Shown here: positions 36,310 through 45,130 of the stretch, one piece after another
Position numbering within the stretch: the first letter of the stretch is position 1
Layout: every line of letters begins with the position of its first letter
Origin: Nostoc sp. LEGE 06077
GTDB taxonomy: Bacteria > Cyanobacteriota > Cyanobacteriia > Cyanobacteriales > Nostocaceae
Assembly: GCF_015207705.1 (NCBI RefSeq)
Contig: NZ_JADEWI010000047.1
Coordinates: 1-57,909 of the forward strand
Direction of reading: 5' to 3'
DNA length: 57,909 bases
Notes under the pieces: generated by a model
The model's input: the letters and a program-made list of their open reading frames with translations, nothing else
The model's database searches: none
What the model was told of the DNA's origin: nothing
Position numbers and translations under genes: made by a program

Positions 36310-36393
36310 CTTGTCATTTGTCTTTTGTCCTTGCCCAAAAACTGATGACAAGTGACTAATGACAAATGACTGATGACAAATGACTGATGAACT
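36310..36393. repeat. STRR array with inverted repeat reaching into cpcF
   Basis: AGTCACTTGTCAT near 36306-36318 is mirrored by ATGACAAGTGACT near 36344-36357. Tandem copies of ATGACAAATGACTG follow, and the last unit runs into the cpcF start codon. It is the same repeat family as at 2197 and 31487. Confidence 0.6.
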
Positions 36394-36979
36394 AATTCGT
36401 GCCGTAGCTGAAGCAGACACACCAGCAAAAATGGTGGCAGCAGTGCAAAACCTGGCAGCAACAAAAGATATAGCTGCAATTCCTACCCTAATTGCTGTGT
36501 TTGGTTATAACAACCCAGTCGCCGCAGGGGTAGCTGCAACTGCCCTCACAGAAATGGGAGAAGTCGCAGTACCACAGCTAATATCTCAAATTGATGACTA
36601 TAACTATGGCGCGCGGGCTTATTCGATTCGCACTTTAGCTGCGATCGCTGACCCTCGTGCTTTAGATTTATTAATCAGTGCTGCTGCTACAGACTTTGCT
36701 CCTAGTGTGCGCCGTGCTGCTGCCAAAGGACTAGGAAACTTGCACTGGCATAAGCTTGATTTTCCCGCCAGCCATACAGCACCCAAAAGAGCCTTAGAAA
36801 CACTTGTATTTATTTCTCAAGACTCTGAATGGTCAATTCGGTATGCCGCTGTTGTTGGTTTACAAGCCTTGGCACAAAATAGCGATTTGCAACAGCCTAT
36901 TTTTGCCAGACTCAACCAAATGCTAACAACCGATACCGAAAAAGCAGTCCGCGCTCGCGTGCAACTAGCTTATCGTTAA
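36380..36979 (+). CDS. cpcF: Phycocyanobilin lyase subunit CpcF
   Basis: The 199-aa protein starts MTDELIRAVAEADTPAKMV and is a short HEAT solenoid ending WSIRYAAVVGLQAL ... ARVQLAYR. It is the partner of CpcE for loading CpcA. In place of the PecF NHCQGN motif it has DFPASHTAP, consistent with a lyase without isomerase activity. The first two codons (ATG ACT) are part of the tandem repeat unit, so the translation start lies inside repetitive DNA and there is no normal Shine-Dalgarno sequence. Confidence 0.95.
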   Translation: MTDELIRAVAEADTPAKMVAAVQNLAATKDIAAIPTLIAVFGYNNPVAAGVAATALTEMGEVAVPQLISQIDDYNYGARAYSIRTLAAIADPRALDLLISAAATDFAPSVRRAAAKGLGNLHWHKLDFPASHTAPKRALETLVFISQDSEWSIRYAAVVGLQALAQNSDLQQPIFARLNQMLTTDTEKAVRARVQLAYR

Positions 36980-37019
36980 TAAGCTTGTTTAAATACCATA
37001 AAACAAGGTAAAAGTAAAT

Positions 37020-37859
37020 ATGTCAATACCACTACTTGAATATTCACCAAGTTCCCAAAACCAGCGGGTAGAAGGTTACGAAGTACCCAACGAAGATACC
37101 CCAACTGCTTATCGCTTATCTGCTGCTATTGATGACAAAGATATTGATGCCATCATCTGGGCAGCTTATCGGCAAATCTTCAGCGAACATTTAATTATCA
37201 AAAGCAATCGCCAATCCTTCTTAGAATCACAACTGCGGAATCGGGCAATTAACGTCCGAGACTTTATCCGAGGATTGGGTAAATCAGAAGTTTTTCGCAC
37301 ACAGGTAGCAGACATCAACTCCAACTACCGGTTAGTTGACATCATCTTAAAGCGCTTCTTAGGACGTGCTGCCTATAATAAAGATGAGGAAATTGCCTGG
37401 TCAATTGTCATTGCTACCAAGGGTCTACATGGGTTTATTGACGCATTGCTAGACAGCGACGAGTATCAACAAAACTTTGGTGACGACATCGTACCTTACC
37501 AACGCCGTCGCTTCAAAGACAGACCCTTTAACTTAGTTAACCCACGCTACAACAATTACTGGCGCGATCGCCAGACCCTCAACTTCCTTGGTGGACGTTC
37601 CTTCTACAGTGCGCGTACCACAGGTTATGCCTCCAAAGAAGAAATCCGTCGCGTCATTCCCAGCAACTTCATGGCAATGGCTGGAAACATAATTACCAAC
37701 GAACGCAATTATCAACGCATCACCGCTTCCGTTGTCTCCCAAATCAGAGACATGAAGATTCCCGACACCAGCCGTGAAGGTGGGACTCCCCAACCAACAG
37801 TCAAACCCACAGCCGTTGCCCTACCTTACCGTTATCTTCCTAGTACTAAGACAACCTAG
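37020..37859 (+). CDS. cpcG1: Rod-core linker CpcG1
   Basis: The 279-aa product begins SIPLLEYSPSSQNQRVEGYEVPN, the common CpcG start. A PBS-linker domain follows (about 30-185: [62 protein letters not shown]). The C-terminal tail (about 190-279) is long and basic, which suits binding to the allophycocyanin core. It is the first of four tandem copies and the longest. It lies 40 bases after cpcF. Confidence 0.96.
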   Translation: MSIPLLEYSPSSQNQRVEGYEVPNEDTPTAYRLSAAIDDKDIDAIIWAAYRQIFSEHLIIKSNRQSFLESQLRNRAINVRDFIRGLGKSEVFRTQVADINSNYRLVDIILKRFLGRAAYNKDEEIAWSIVIATKGLHGFIDALLDSDEYQQNFGDDIVPYQRRRFKDRPFNLVNPRYNNYWRDRQTLNFLGGRSFYSARTTGYASKEEIRRVIPSNFMAMAGNIITNERNYQRITASVVSQIRDMKIPDTSREGGTPQPTVKPTAVALPYRYLPSTKTT

Positions 37860-37869
37860 AAAGCAGAAG

Positions 37870-37903
37870 GTAAAAGTCAAAAGTTAAAAGTCAAAAGACA
37901 GAA
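37870..37903. repeat. Heptamer repeat between cpcG1 and cpcG2
   Basis: GTAAAA, GTCAAAA, GTTAAAA, GTCAAAA and GACAGAA follow one another. A second small array (CAGACTT units) lies near 37922-37941. These are typical STRR sequences in the 118-base gap. Confidence 0.6.
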
Positions 37904-37977
37904 GAGAAATATTAAATTTCAGACTCAGACTTCAGACTTCACACTTTTTCCATGACCAATGACAAAACCCTAAAACT

Positions 37978-38721
37978 ATGGCAATACCTCTACTAGAATA
38001 CAAACCCAGTTCGCAAAACCAGCGCGTACCTGGTTACGAAATCCCTAACGAAAATACCCCCCGACCCTACCGCATAGAAAACTGTGCCGATGATGGTGAT
38101 GTTCAAGAATTAATTTGGGCAGCCTATCGTCAAATCTTTAGCGAACACGAAATCCTCAAATTCTTCCGCCAAGGCAACTTAGAATCTCAGGTAAAAAACC
38201 GCGCCATTACTGTGCGTGACTTTATTCGGGGTTTAGCTAAATCTGAAGCTTTTCGGACTTTAGTTATCCAGACAAACTCTAACTACCGTTTAGTTGAAAT
38301 TGCCCTCAAACGGTTTTTAGGTCGTGCGCCTTATAATAAAGACGAAGAGATTGCTTGGTCAATCAAAATAGCAACAGCTGGTTGGGATGGTTTTGTTGAC
38401 GCTTTAATCGATTCTGAAGAATATCTCACCAACTTTGGCGAAAACATAGTTCCTTTCCAACGCCGCCGCTATAAAGATAGACCTTTCAACTTAGTGACCC
38501 CTCGCTACGGTAACTATTGGCGCGACAAACTAGAAGATGCTCGCTATATAGAAGGCGACATCAAAAACTTCTTGGCTTTGGCTAATTCCATCAATATTAG
38601 AACCGTCACCTATACACCGGTTAACCTAGCCAACATTAAAATTCCCGACACCACCAGAGATACCACACCCCAAGGTATTCCGGTGTCTATCAGTTCCAGC
38701 GCTAATTTCCCCGTGCGGTAA
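37978..38721 (+). CDS. cpcG2: Rod-core linker CpcG2
   Basis: The 247-aa product has the same plan as CpcG1: [20 protein letters not shown], then a PBS-linker domain ([68 protein letters not shown]). The tail is shorter (about 60 residues) and soluble, ending without a hydrophobic helix. It should join a phycocyanin rod to the core. Its first-half sequence is closest to CpcG1 among the four. Confidence 0.95.
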   Translation: MAIPLLEYKPSSQNQRVPGYEIPNENTPRPYRIENCADDGDVQELIWAAYRQIFSEHEILKFFRQGNLESQVKNRAITVRDFIRGLAKSEAFRTLVIQTNSNYRLVEIALKRFLGRAPYNKDEEIAWSIKIATAGWDGFVDALIDSEEYLTNFGENIVPFQRRRYKDRPFNLVTPRYGNYWRDKLEDARYIEGDIKNFLALANSINIRTVTYTPVNLANIKIPDTTRDTTPQGIPVSISSSANFPVR

Positions 38722-38941
38722 GGGCTTTTTTTCAGTGGTTTGATAAAGGTATAAGAAGGATTATTGTTTGCAATAGCCAACTCACAACCTTCTAAATGTT
38801 TTTCCGTCGAGTTACTCAATCACCAATTAAGAGTAACTCATACCAATAGGAAAAAATCATAGATCTAAAATCTAAAATCCAAAATGGTATAAGACGGACT
38901 GGGTATAAGATGCCAACCTTATTCTCAAGGCGGTATTTAGT

Positions 38942-39628
38942 ATGGCATTACCTTTACTCGAATACAAACCCACAACTCAAAATCAAAGAGTTAGTAGTTT
39001 TGGTACGGCAGATATTAACGAAGATACACCTTATATCTACCGTATAGAAACAGCCAACTCTCCTAGCGAAATTGAAAGACTAATTTGGGCAGCTTATCGC
39101 CAAGTCTTCAACGAGCAGGAAATTCTCAAATTTAACCGCCAAATAGCCCTAGAAACCCAACTTAAAAATCGGTCAATCACGGTTAGAGACTTTATCCGAG
39201 GTTTGGCCAAATCAGAGCGATTTTATCAGCTGGTTGTCACACCCAATAATAACTATCGGCTGGTAGAAATGTGCCTGAAACGTTTGTTAGGTCGCGCTCC
39301 TTACAATCGGGAAGAAGAAATAGCCTGGTCTATTCACATCGCTACTCGCGGTTGGAATGGATTTGTCGATGCTCTGATTGACAGTGAAGAATACACTCAA
39401 GCCTTTGGTGACTACACTGTACCCTATCAGCGCAAGCGTATGAACGTAGACCGACCATTCAGCTTTACTCCCCGCTATGGTGCTGACTATCGAGAACGTG
39501 CAGCCACTATATATCAAACTGGACGAAAACTTGATGGAACTGCACTATTGGCCGTATTACTAGTAATGTCCGCAGGAATAACTCTCTTGTTGGTACTAAA
39601 TTGGTTAGGAATTAATACTGGCTTCTAA
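38942..39628 (+). CDS. cpcG3: CpcL-type linker CpcG3 with membrane anchor
   Basis: The 228-aa protein shares the N-terminal [14 protein letters not shown] and the PBS-linker domain ([51 protein letters not shown]). It then has a short tail ending in a hydrophobic helix ([20 protein letters not shown], about residues 202-221) and GINTGF. This anchor defines CpcL, which holds core-less phycocyanin rods at the thylakoid membrane next to photosystem I; in Anabaena PCC 7120 this is CpcG3. The 220-base gap before it is wider than between its neighbours, so it may be regulated partly by itself. Confidence 0.95.
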   Translation: MALPLLEYKPTTQNQRVSSFGTADINEDTPYIYRIETANSPSEIERLIWAAYRQVFNEQEILKFNRQIALETQLKNRSITVRDFIRGLAKSERFYQLVVTPNNNYRLVEMCLKRLLGRAPYNREEEIAWSIHIATRGWNGFVDALIDSEEYTQAFGDYTVPYQRKRMNVDRPFSFTPRYGADYRERAATIYQTGRKLDGTALLAVLLVMSAGITLLLVLNWLGINTGF

Positions 39629-39740
39629 CCTAATGCGGGACAATAGATAAAGCATGAGTGAGGATTTTGAGTAATCAAACCTCCTCATTTTTCACCAACT
39701 AAATCTCTGTGTAGTCTTTTAATAAGAGGAAAAAAGCAGC

Positions 39741-40508
39741 ATGGCTCTGCCATTACTTGAATACAAACCTAGCAGCCAAAACCACCGTGTGAAAAGCTTT
39801 GGTGTTGCTGACCAAAATGAAAATACACCCTATATCTATCGTATAGAAGATGTCAGTTCTTATACTGATATTCAAAGCATCATTTGGGCAGCCTACCGCC
39901 AAGTTTTCAGCGAACATGAAATTCTGAAGTTTAACCGCCAAGTCACTTTGGAATCTCAACTCAAAACTAACGCAATCTCTGTACGTGACTTTATCCGTGG
40001 TTTAGCCAAGTCTGAAGCGTTCTATCGTTTGGTTGTTTCAGTCAACAATAACTACCGTTTAGTTGACATTACCCTCAAACGCTTATTAGGTCGTTCTTCT
40101 TACAACAAAGAAGAAGAAATTGCTTGGTCAATTGTGATTGGTACCAAAGGTTTTAGCGGTTTTGTTGATGCGTTATTAGACAGCGAAGAATATAACCAAA
40201 GCTTTGGCGAAAATACCGTACCATACCAACGCAAACGCTTGGTAGACCGTCCACACAACTTGGTTACACCTCGCTACGGCGAAGACTTCCAAGAAAAAGC
40301 AGGTACAGTTCAAACCGACTGGCGCTTTACTTTGGACAAATTCTACAGCCGCAAATCCAAAGAAAAACGGCTTGCAGAAGGCGACCCACGCAAGTTTGCC
40401 GATTTGGCAGCCGCCATCAATCCAAGTGGTAACTACGGACAAAGACTCTCGTCTTTTGATATCGATTATCTTGCCGCAGTGCCTTACCGTGGTGGTAACA
40501 GACGCTAA
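39741..40508 (+). CDS. cpcG4: Rod-core linker CpcG4
   Basis: The 255-aa product starts [20 protein letters not shown] and carries the PBS-linker domain ([68 protein letters not shown]). A soluble basic tail of about 70 residues ([19 protein letters not shown]) follows. It has no membrane helix. The internal [18 protein letters not shown] region resembles CpcG3 more than CpcG1, so the second pair probably arose by a separate duplication. A long hairpin closes the cluster 30 bases on. Confidence 0.95.
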   Translation: MALPLLEYKPSSQNHRVKSFGVADQNENTPYIYRIEDVSSYTDIQSIIWAAYRQVFSEHEILKFNRQVTLESQLKTNAISVRDFIRGLAKSEAFYRLVVSVNNNYRLVDITLKRLLGRSSYNKEEEIAWSIVIGTKGFSGFVDALLDSEEYNQSFGENTVPYQRKRLVDRPHNLVTPRYGEDFQEKAGTVQTDWRFTLDKFYSRKSKEKRLAEGDPRKFADLAAAINPSGNYGQRLSSFDIDYLAAVPYRGGNRR

Positions 40509-40537
40509 GATTAAAAATCTAGGTGTCTAAATTTTAT

Positions 40538-40620
40538 ACTGGGTCTAGTTTTTGCGTTGATGTAATAACCAGCAGCTTATGTGTAGTTGGATGTTGCATT
40601 GAGTGAAGACTAGACCCAGT
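40538..40620 (+). terminator. Terminal hairpin of the phycobilisome cluster
   Basis: ACTGGGTCTAGT (40538-40549) pairs exactly with ACTAGACCCAGT (40609-40620). The 59-base loop contains TTTTT right after the first arm and can fold further. The form is like the structure behind cpcA: a short perfect stem with a long loop. Confidence 0.7.
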
Positions 40621-40625
40621 AGCTT

Positions 40626-40790
40626 TTGAATTTAGATGATGAATTAAGTAAACCTAATTTTGTAGTGGAAGGTGCTAAAACCAAAGTACGGTTTGATAAA
40701 AACCGCGATCGCCTAGTTAATGAACAAAACATTAAAGATTTGGTTTTTTTAGTTTCACCTAAAGATGGTGAGTTTCAAGTAATTAAATAA
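40626..40790 (+). pseudogene. 54-codon orphan frame behind cpcG4
   Basis: A frame with normal protein composition runs from a TTG at 40626 (a TAG stands two codons before) to a TAA at 40788. It reads LNLDDELSKPNFVVEG, then KTKVRFDKNRDRLVNEQ, then DLVFLVSPKDGEFQVIK. It looks like the C-terminal part of a beta-rich protein. There is no ATG or GTG start and no ribosome site, and it begins at the cluster-terminating hairpin. A truncated gene is the simplest view; a TTG-started small protein is possible. I do not recognise the family. Confidence 0.4.
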
Positions 40791-41018
40791 ATATTCATTT
40801 TTGTGTAATTTCAGGCAAGCTCATCTATTTGAGTGTAAACCATGATTTATTAGCTTTTAATGTATGATTTACATCTGTCAAAAGCGGCAAAACTCATTTA
40901 TGTCTCCAGTAGGGTTAAACCACAACGCTTGATTTATAGGATTTTGAGAGTGAGTGACAGCTAACTGTCCTGAGTAATTTTCATTACTTAGTTTAATTCA
41001 AGCGATCGGAGATATTTT

Positions 41019-41480
41019 ATGACTTACGCAACCGACGAAAGCACCAAACAAGCTGTAGAACAATTTCGCCAGTTTGATGTTGATACACAATTAGCTTTAC
41101 TGTGGTTTGGCTATCTTGATATCAAAGATGAATTGCTTCCGTCAGGAAACGACAATGCTGAAGTAGATACAGCTAATGCTGTTTACGATCAAATCCTGGC
41201 TTTGCCAAAAGAACAGCAGTTACAAGCACAACGTGATATCGCAGGACATACAAACAGTGATATTAGTCGTGCTTACACCGCTTTACATTCTAGTGGCAAA
41301 TTAGAATTGTGGTTACGCCTAGCACAAGGTATGGAAAGTGATCAGATTATTATTGTACCTTCTGATTATGAATTACCTGAAGAAACAAATGATTTTGTCG
41401 AAGGCGTGGAAAACCTAGATTTGGAACAGCGCATTGATTTTATGCGTAGTGTTGTCTTAGAAATGGGTGCAAAGCAATAA
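41019..41480 (+). CDS. Orange-carotenoid-protein N-domain-like protein
   Basis: The 153-aa protein aligns by eye with the N-terminal helical domain of OCP and its stand-alone helical carotenoid proteins. DTQLALLWFGYLDI corresponds to OCP QLALIWFAYLEM, with Trp29 and Tyr32 at the places of OCP Trp41 and Tyr44. KLELWLRLAQGM corresponds to KLGFWYRLGELM (Trp98 for OCP Trp110), and RIDFMRSVVLEMG is the family end. It lacks the C-terminal domain, so it cannot switch by itself like full OCP. It may bind a carotenoid and quench singlet oxygen or antenna energy; it seems shorter and more divergent than the usual stand-alone forms. It lies 0.5 kb behind cpcG4 on the same strand. Confidence 0.75.
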   Translation: MTYATDESTKQAVEQFRQFDVDTQLALLWFGYLDIKDELLPSGNDNAEVDTANAVYDQILALPKEQQLQAQRDIAGHTNSDISRAYTALHSSGKLELWLRLAQGMESDQIIIVPSDYELPEETNDFVEGVENLDLEQRIDFMRSVVLEMGAKQ

Positions 41481-41517
41481 GCCGCTAATTCAACAATTAA
41501 CAGCAAAGTTTTTCTGA

Positions 41518-41588
41518 GCGATCGCAAAAGCTATTTCGGTAACTCCTGTTATAGAAAATGCGATCGCAAAAGCTATTTCGGTAACTCC
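41518..41588. repeat. Two perfect 29-bp direct repeats
   Basis: The 29 bases from GCGATCGCAAAAGC to GGTAACTCC occur at 41518-41546 and again at 41560-41588 with a 13-base spacer. Each begins with the HIP1 octamer. The pair fills the gap between two convergent genes. Confidence 0.85.
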
Positions 41589-41611
41589 CGATCTAACAAA
41601 TCAGCACTAGC

Positions 41612-42421
41612 TCAAGTTTTATCGGTATTGGCGCTTTCAAACACCACCCGTTGGTTTAAAGCTTGAATTGGGCGTGCATTATCAGGAAATAGCTCAGTAA
41701 ATTTAGCTATCTGTTCCTGAGATACTTCAATGGGATTTTCCATGATGTACCATGTCACATTTTCCGAGCAAGGTGGAGTGGTAAGAGAACCAGAATAAGT
41801 TAAAAATCTGCGTTCGGCGGGTAAGAGCGAAGACGCATTGATAATTGTATCTTTGACTTGGTGTGCTTCTCCTGATGTTTGCGGTATAGCATCCCAAATA
41901 GTTTGCAGATTAGGGTTAAACTCTCCAGATTTTAACAATACACCAACTACTGCTAAATTACCTGCTTGACTGCGGTGAACAAAATGCAGTTCCATATCAT
42001 ATTCTTTCCCGTTGATGTGGTGTTCGCTGGGGTGGTGGAAATGGAATTGCAGCAGCTGGTAAACTTGGCGATCGCTCTCAATCAAACTTCCTGGTTGATA
42101 ATTAATTTGAATCGTTTTGCCATTATTAATTAAATTTAAAGGCGTTGGCTGATATTTAACTACCAATAAATCTTGATTATTTTGATCGAGACTTTTTACA
42201 TTACTAACTTGTAAATCAATCGGTGTTTGTCTTTTACCTGTATAACAAAGTTCAAAATCTGGTGAAAGTTTACCCCAATATTCTGGCCCTTGTTTGCCGA
42301 TATATCCCCAATTCGTTGTTTTGGCTGCGGCTGGGGAGGTTACACAGTTAGAAACCGAAGTTCCTAAAGCCGTCATACCTAATAATTTTAGTAGTCGCCG
42401 TCTGTTTAAAGTATCACTCAT
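41612..42421 (-). CDS. ecaA: Alpha-type carbonic anhydrase, exported
   Basis: From the ATG at 42421 (MSDTLNRRRLLKLLGMTAL) the product is 269 aa. It opens with a twin-arginine-type signal (RRRLLKLLG plus a hydrophobic stretch) and an AAA-like cleavage region, or a lipobox-like SNC just before it. The mature domain begins NWGYIGKQGPEYWGKL. It has the alpha-CA zinc ligands QFHFHHPSEH and MELHFVH, and the ending TYSGSLTTPPCSENVTWY. It hydrates CO2 in the periplasm. Anabaena PCC 7120 has a homologue named EcaA, the basis for the symbol. A start 15 codons upstream is possible but lacks signal character. Confidence 0.92.
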   Translation of the reverse strand: MSDTLNRRRLLKLLGMTALGTSVSNCVTSPAAAKTTNWGYIGKQGPEYWGKLSPDFELCYTGKRQTPIDLQVSNVKSLDQNNQDLLVVKYQPTPLNLINNGKTIQINYQPGSLIESDRQVYQLLQFHFHHPSEHHINGKEYDMELHFVHRSQAGNLAVVGVLLKSGEFNPNLQTIWDAIPQTSGEAHQVKDTIINASSLLPAERRFLTYSGSLTTPPCSENVTWYIMENPIEVSQEQIAKFTELFPDNARPIQALNQRVVFESANTDKT

Positions 42422-42453
42422 AGCAATTGTAGATTTTGAGTTACATTTTTGGG

Positions 42454-43965
42454 TTATGGCAACCAAAAATCAGGCAAGATAGACTTGCTTATCTGGCGGA
42501 CTGTTTCGTTAAGCGATCGCCCAATTTTGATATGCACTTCATCCTCTTGTACAGGTAAAATCTCAGCAGGCTGACCTTCTCCCAAATATGATATGACAAA
42601 ATTTGCTGCTTCTAAACCTGTCACATAAGCTTTTTCTTGCGACCATGAACCGTGACGATTAATAATCCAATCACCACTCATAAATACATTGGCAAAACTT
42701 GTTCTGGCTGGCAACATATACTGATAGCTACCCGGTGCAAAGTGCGTTACTGCATTTGGCAAGCGAATTACGCTACTATCAATTACTTTCGCCTGTTTAA
42801 ATGCTGGGATACAAGTTGCTAAATAATTCTGAACTATGGGAATAATTTCTGCATCACTTAAGTTGAGAAATTGATTAGCGTGATAAAAATCAGCTTCAAT
42901 AACTGTTCCCGGTTCATCTTGATATTCATCATGCAGCGCATTTAAATCAAAGAATGTCCATCCGGTAGTTGTGTCAAAGCCAAAGCAAGCATTAGAAGGA
43001 TGCGGAATATCAATTTTCCGGTCAAACCATAGCCGTGTTGCCAAAACATCAATTGCGCCTAAATTACCTAAATTCTGAAATTCTTTGCGACTTTGTAGAC
43101 TAGGACTGGAAGAAATAATTTTCTTCATCCCAGTGATACCAACTGCAAAGATTACGGCATCAGCCTCAAATACTTGCTCACCGCAAATCACACCAGTAGC
43201 GCGATTATTATCATCAACAATTACGTCAGTTACACGATGCTTGGCTAATACTTTGCCGCCCGCTTTTTCAATTTTTTCCACCCAAGGACGGAAGATTTTT
43301 TCGCCTACAGTTCCCCGACACCAAACCACATCAAAATTAGGTTGATGCGCCAAAATAAAATAATAAAGCATTCCTAATGTGGCGGCGGCAGAACATTGTT
43401 CACCAGGGGCAAATAAGCCTACCAACAACATCGGCTCAAAGGCATCACGATAAAGCCTTGCAGATACACCAAAATCTTTGAACAATTCTCGCGCCGTGAC
43501 GGAATCATAACGCCGCCAAGCCGCATCGGAGTTATCAAAATCAATTAAAGAATACAGTAAAGGCAAGGCGCTGAGACGGTCAATTAGTGGTAGGCGCTGA
43601 AAGTGAGTGTAGAGAAAAGTGCCTAAAGGTGCAGGTAATTGGGGTAATTCTTGAAAAATGGGTGATTCTACTTCTAAACCTGCGGGTGAATATTGAGCCG
43701 AACGAGTCCAGGTGGTGAAAGGGTTAATGTCTAATTCGTTGATGAGGGCAAAAATATTTCTGTAAGGATACCAAAAGCCATGAATCCCGGCTTCTACAGA
43801 TTTACCGCCGGGAGTTTTCCAACCTGCTACCAGCCCACCAGGATAGGGGCCAGCTTCTAGAAGTGTCACATCATACCCTTGCTTGGCTAAATGGTAACTT
43901 GCGCCTAAACCAGCCCAACCTCCACCAACCACTACCACACGTTTTTGTTGTGACGCTTCTACCAT
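42454..43965 (-). CDS. FAD-dependent amine-oxidase/carotenoid-desaturase-like protein
   Basis: The 503-aa product starts with a clear dinucleotide-binding fold: RVVVVGGGWAGLGASYHLAKQGYDVTLLEAG (residues about 9-39, GxGxxG variant). PGGLVAGW and GIHGFWYPYRNIFALINEL, typical of the zeta-carotene desaturase/PDS-like branch, follow. The C-terminal FAD motif is VFMSGDWIINRHGSWSQEKAYVTGLEAA (read in part). It is likely membrane-associated and acts on an isoprenoid, perhaps a carotenoid or quinone; it is not CrtP or CrtQ as I remember them. The carbonic anhydrase gene starts 33 bases behind its stop on the same strand, so they may be co-transcribed. Confidence 0.85.
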   Translation of the reverse strand: MVEASQQKRVVVVGGGWAGLGASYHLAKQGYDVTLLEAGPYPGGLVAGWKTPGGKSVEAGIHGFWYPYRNIFALINELDINPFTTWTRSAQYSPAGLEVESPIFQELPQLPAPLGTFLYTHFQRLPLIDRLSALPLLYSLIDFDNSDAAWRRYDSVTARELFKDFGVSARLYRDAFEPMLLVGLFAPGEQCSAAATLGMLYYFILAHQPNFDVVWCRGTVGEKIFRPWVEKIEKAGGKVLAKHRVTDVIVDDNNRATGVICGEQVFEADAVIFAVGITGMKKIISSSPSLQSRKEFQNLGNLGAIDVLATRLWFDRKIDIPHPSNACFGFDTTTGWTFFDLNALHDEYQDEPGTVIEADFYHANQFLNLSDAEIIPIVQNYLATCIPAFKQAKVIDSSVIRLPNAVTHFAPGSYQYMLPARTSFANVFMSGDWIINRHGSWSQEKAYVTGLEAANFVISYLGEGQPAEILPVQEDEVHIKIGRSLNETVRQISKSILPDFWLP

Positions 43966-44416
43966 TTTGCTCTCCGATTGTTTCCACCCATCAATTAATG
44001 TATACGAACTTGCGTTCAGCCGGAGATGGATATTTGCTGTGGCGAAATAGTTTTATTGTCTTGAAGACGATGGGATAGTTTCGACAATCAAGCACTGCTA
44101 AGGTTTAGACGAATATTGCGCGATCGCCGAAACAGTGTCAGGACTCAACGAATATTGAGAATTTCTCATCCCCGTCAAGATTTATCTTTATTTTTTTCTG
44201 GAATTCTACTTGCGAGTGAAGTATCTATTAGTAAGTTAGTGCATGAATTGTAGGTGTAAGACCAAATATTTTAATGGTTGTAGTACCTACTATGGAAGCT
44301 GAGATACTTGTAAATAAGTAGTCAAAAGCACATTAAAAATAAAATTAGGGCAGAACTACCACCATAGATAAAACTCTAAATTAATTTCAAAGTGCAAGCA
44401 TCTGAGGCAGGTAAAT
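43966..44416. promoter_or_regulatory. Divergent intergenic region
   Basis: About 450 bases between divergent genes should hold both promoters. I see one HIP1-like site near 44119 and no coding frame, hairpin or RNA gene of note. Confidence 0.3.
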
Positions 44417-45130
44417 ATGAATAGTCACTCATTTCTAACTTCTGGTGATCAGCAAAATAACTGCTATCAATACGTCGTAAATAATACATTAGGTTTTTCC
44501 CAACATGAGACTAATGGTAGCGGTCAATCTGCGGTCAAAGAAAGTTATTTACGCTCTTGTGCTTTGAAATCAGCGAAACAAGGAGATTATATTCAAGCGA
44601 TCGCCCTGTTGAATGAATTAATTCGTCGTTATCCCCACAACGCTGCTGATTACAACAATCGTGGGTTAATTTATTTTCAGAGTGGTGAAAAGCAAAAGGC
44701 TTTTTGCGATTACAACACAGCCCTAGATTTAAATCCCAATTTAGCCAGTGCTTATAATAATCGCGCCAATTACTACGCAGCTTGTGGAGAATTAGCTGCG
44801 GCTTTGGCTGATTATGACCAAGCCATTGATTTGAATCCTCGTTATGTGCGAGCTTGGATCAACCGAGGTATTACCTTCCGCGACTTGGGACAATATGAAG
44901 AAGCAATTAATAATTTAGAAATTGCACTGCTGTTTGGTCAGTTAGAAGCGCATATTTGGGCAGAACGCGGTAGGACTTATCATCTTTGGGGTGACTGGAA
45001 TTGTGCGATCGCCGATTATCGTCGTGCTATGGCAAAACTACCCACACTTGATAATAGCGTTGATATTTCCGCTTATCGTTTGCGCTTACAAATCGAAACT
45101 TGGTTAAATGATCTACTATCGGAAAAATAA
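44417..45130 (+). CDS. TPR-repeat protein, 237 aa
   Basis: After a polar N-terminal stretch of about 45 residues, at least four tetratricopeptide repeats follow: AAKQGDYIQAIALLNELI (approx.), ADYNNRGLIYFQSGEKQKAF, ASAYNNRANYYAACGELAAA and VRAWINRGITFRDLGQYEEA, with a fifth in HIWAERGRTYHLWGDWNCA. No signal peptide or membrane helix is present, so it is probably a cytosolic protein-protein adaptor. The partner is unknown. AGGCAGG stands before the ATG. It appears to be a single gene. Confidence 0.88.
   Translation: MNSHSFLTSGDQQNNCYQYVVNNTLGFSQHETNGSGQSAVKESYLRSCALKSAKQGDYIQAIALLNELIRRYPHNAADYNNRGLIYFQSGEKQKAFCDYNTALDLNPNLASAYNNRANYYAACGELAAALADYDQAIDLNPRYVRAWINRGITFRDLGQYEEAINNLEIALLFGQLEAHIWAERGRTYHLWGDWNCAIADYRRAMAKLPTLDNSVDISAYRLRLQIETWLNDLLSEK

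Noticed and set aside
37870-37941. Possible CRISPR-like array between cpcG1 and cpcG2
   Set aside because: Units are 6-7 bases and contiguous, without spacers; they are STRR heptamers.
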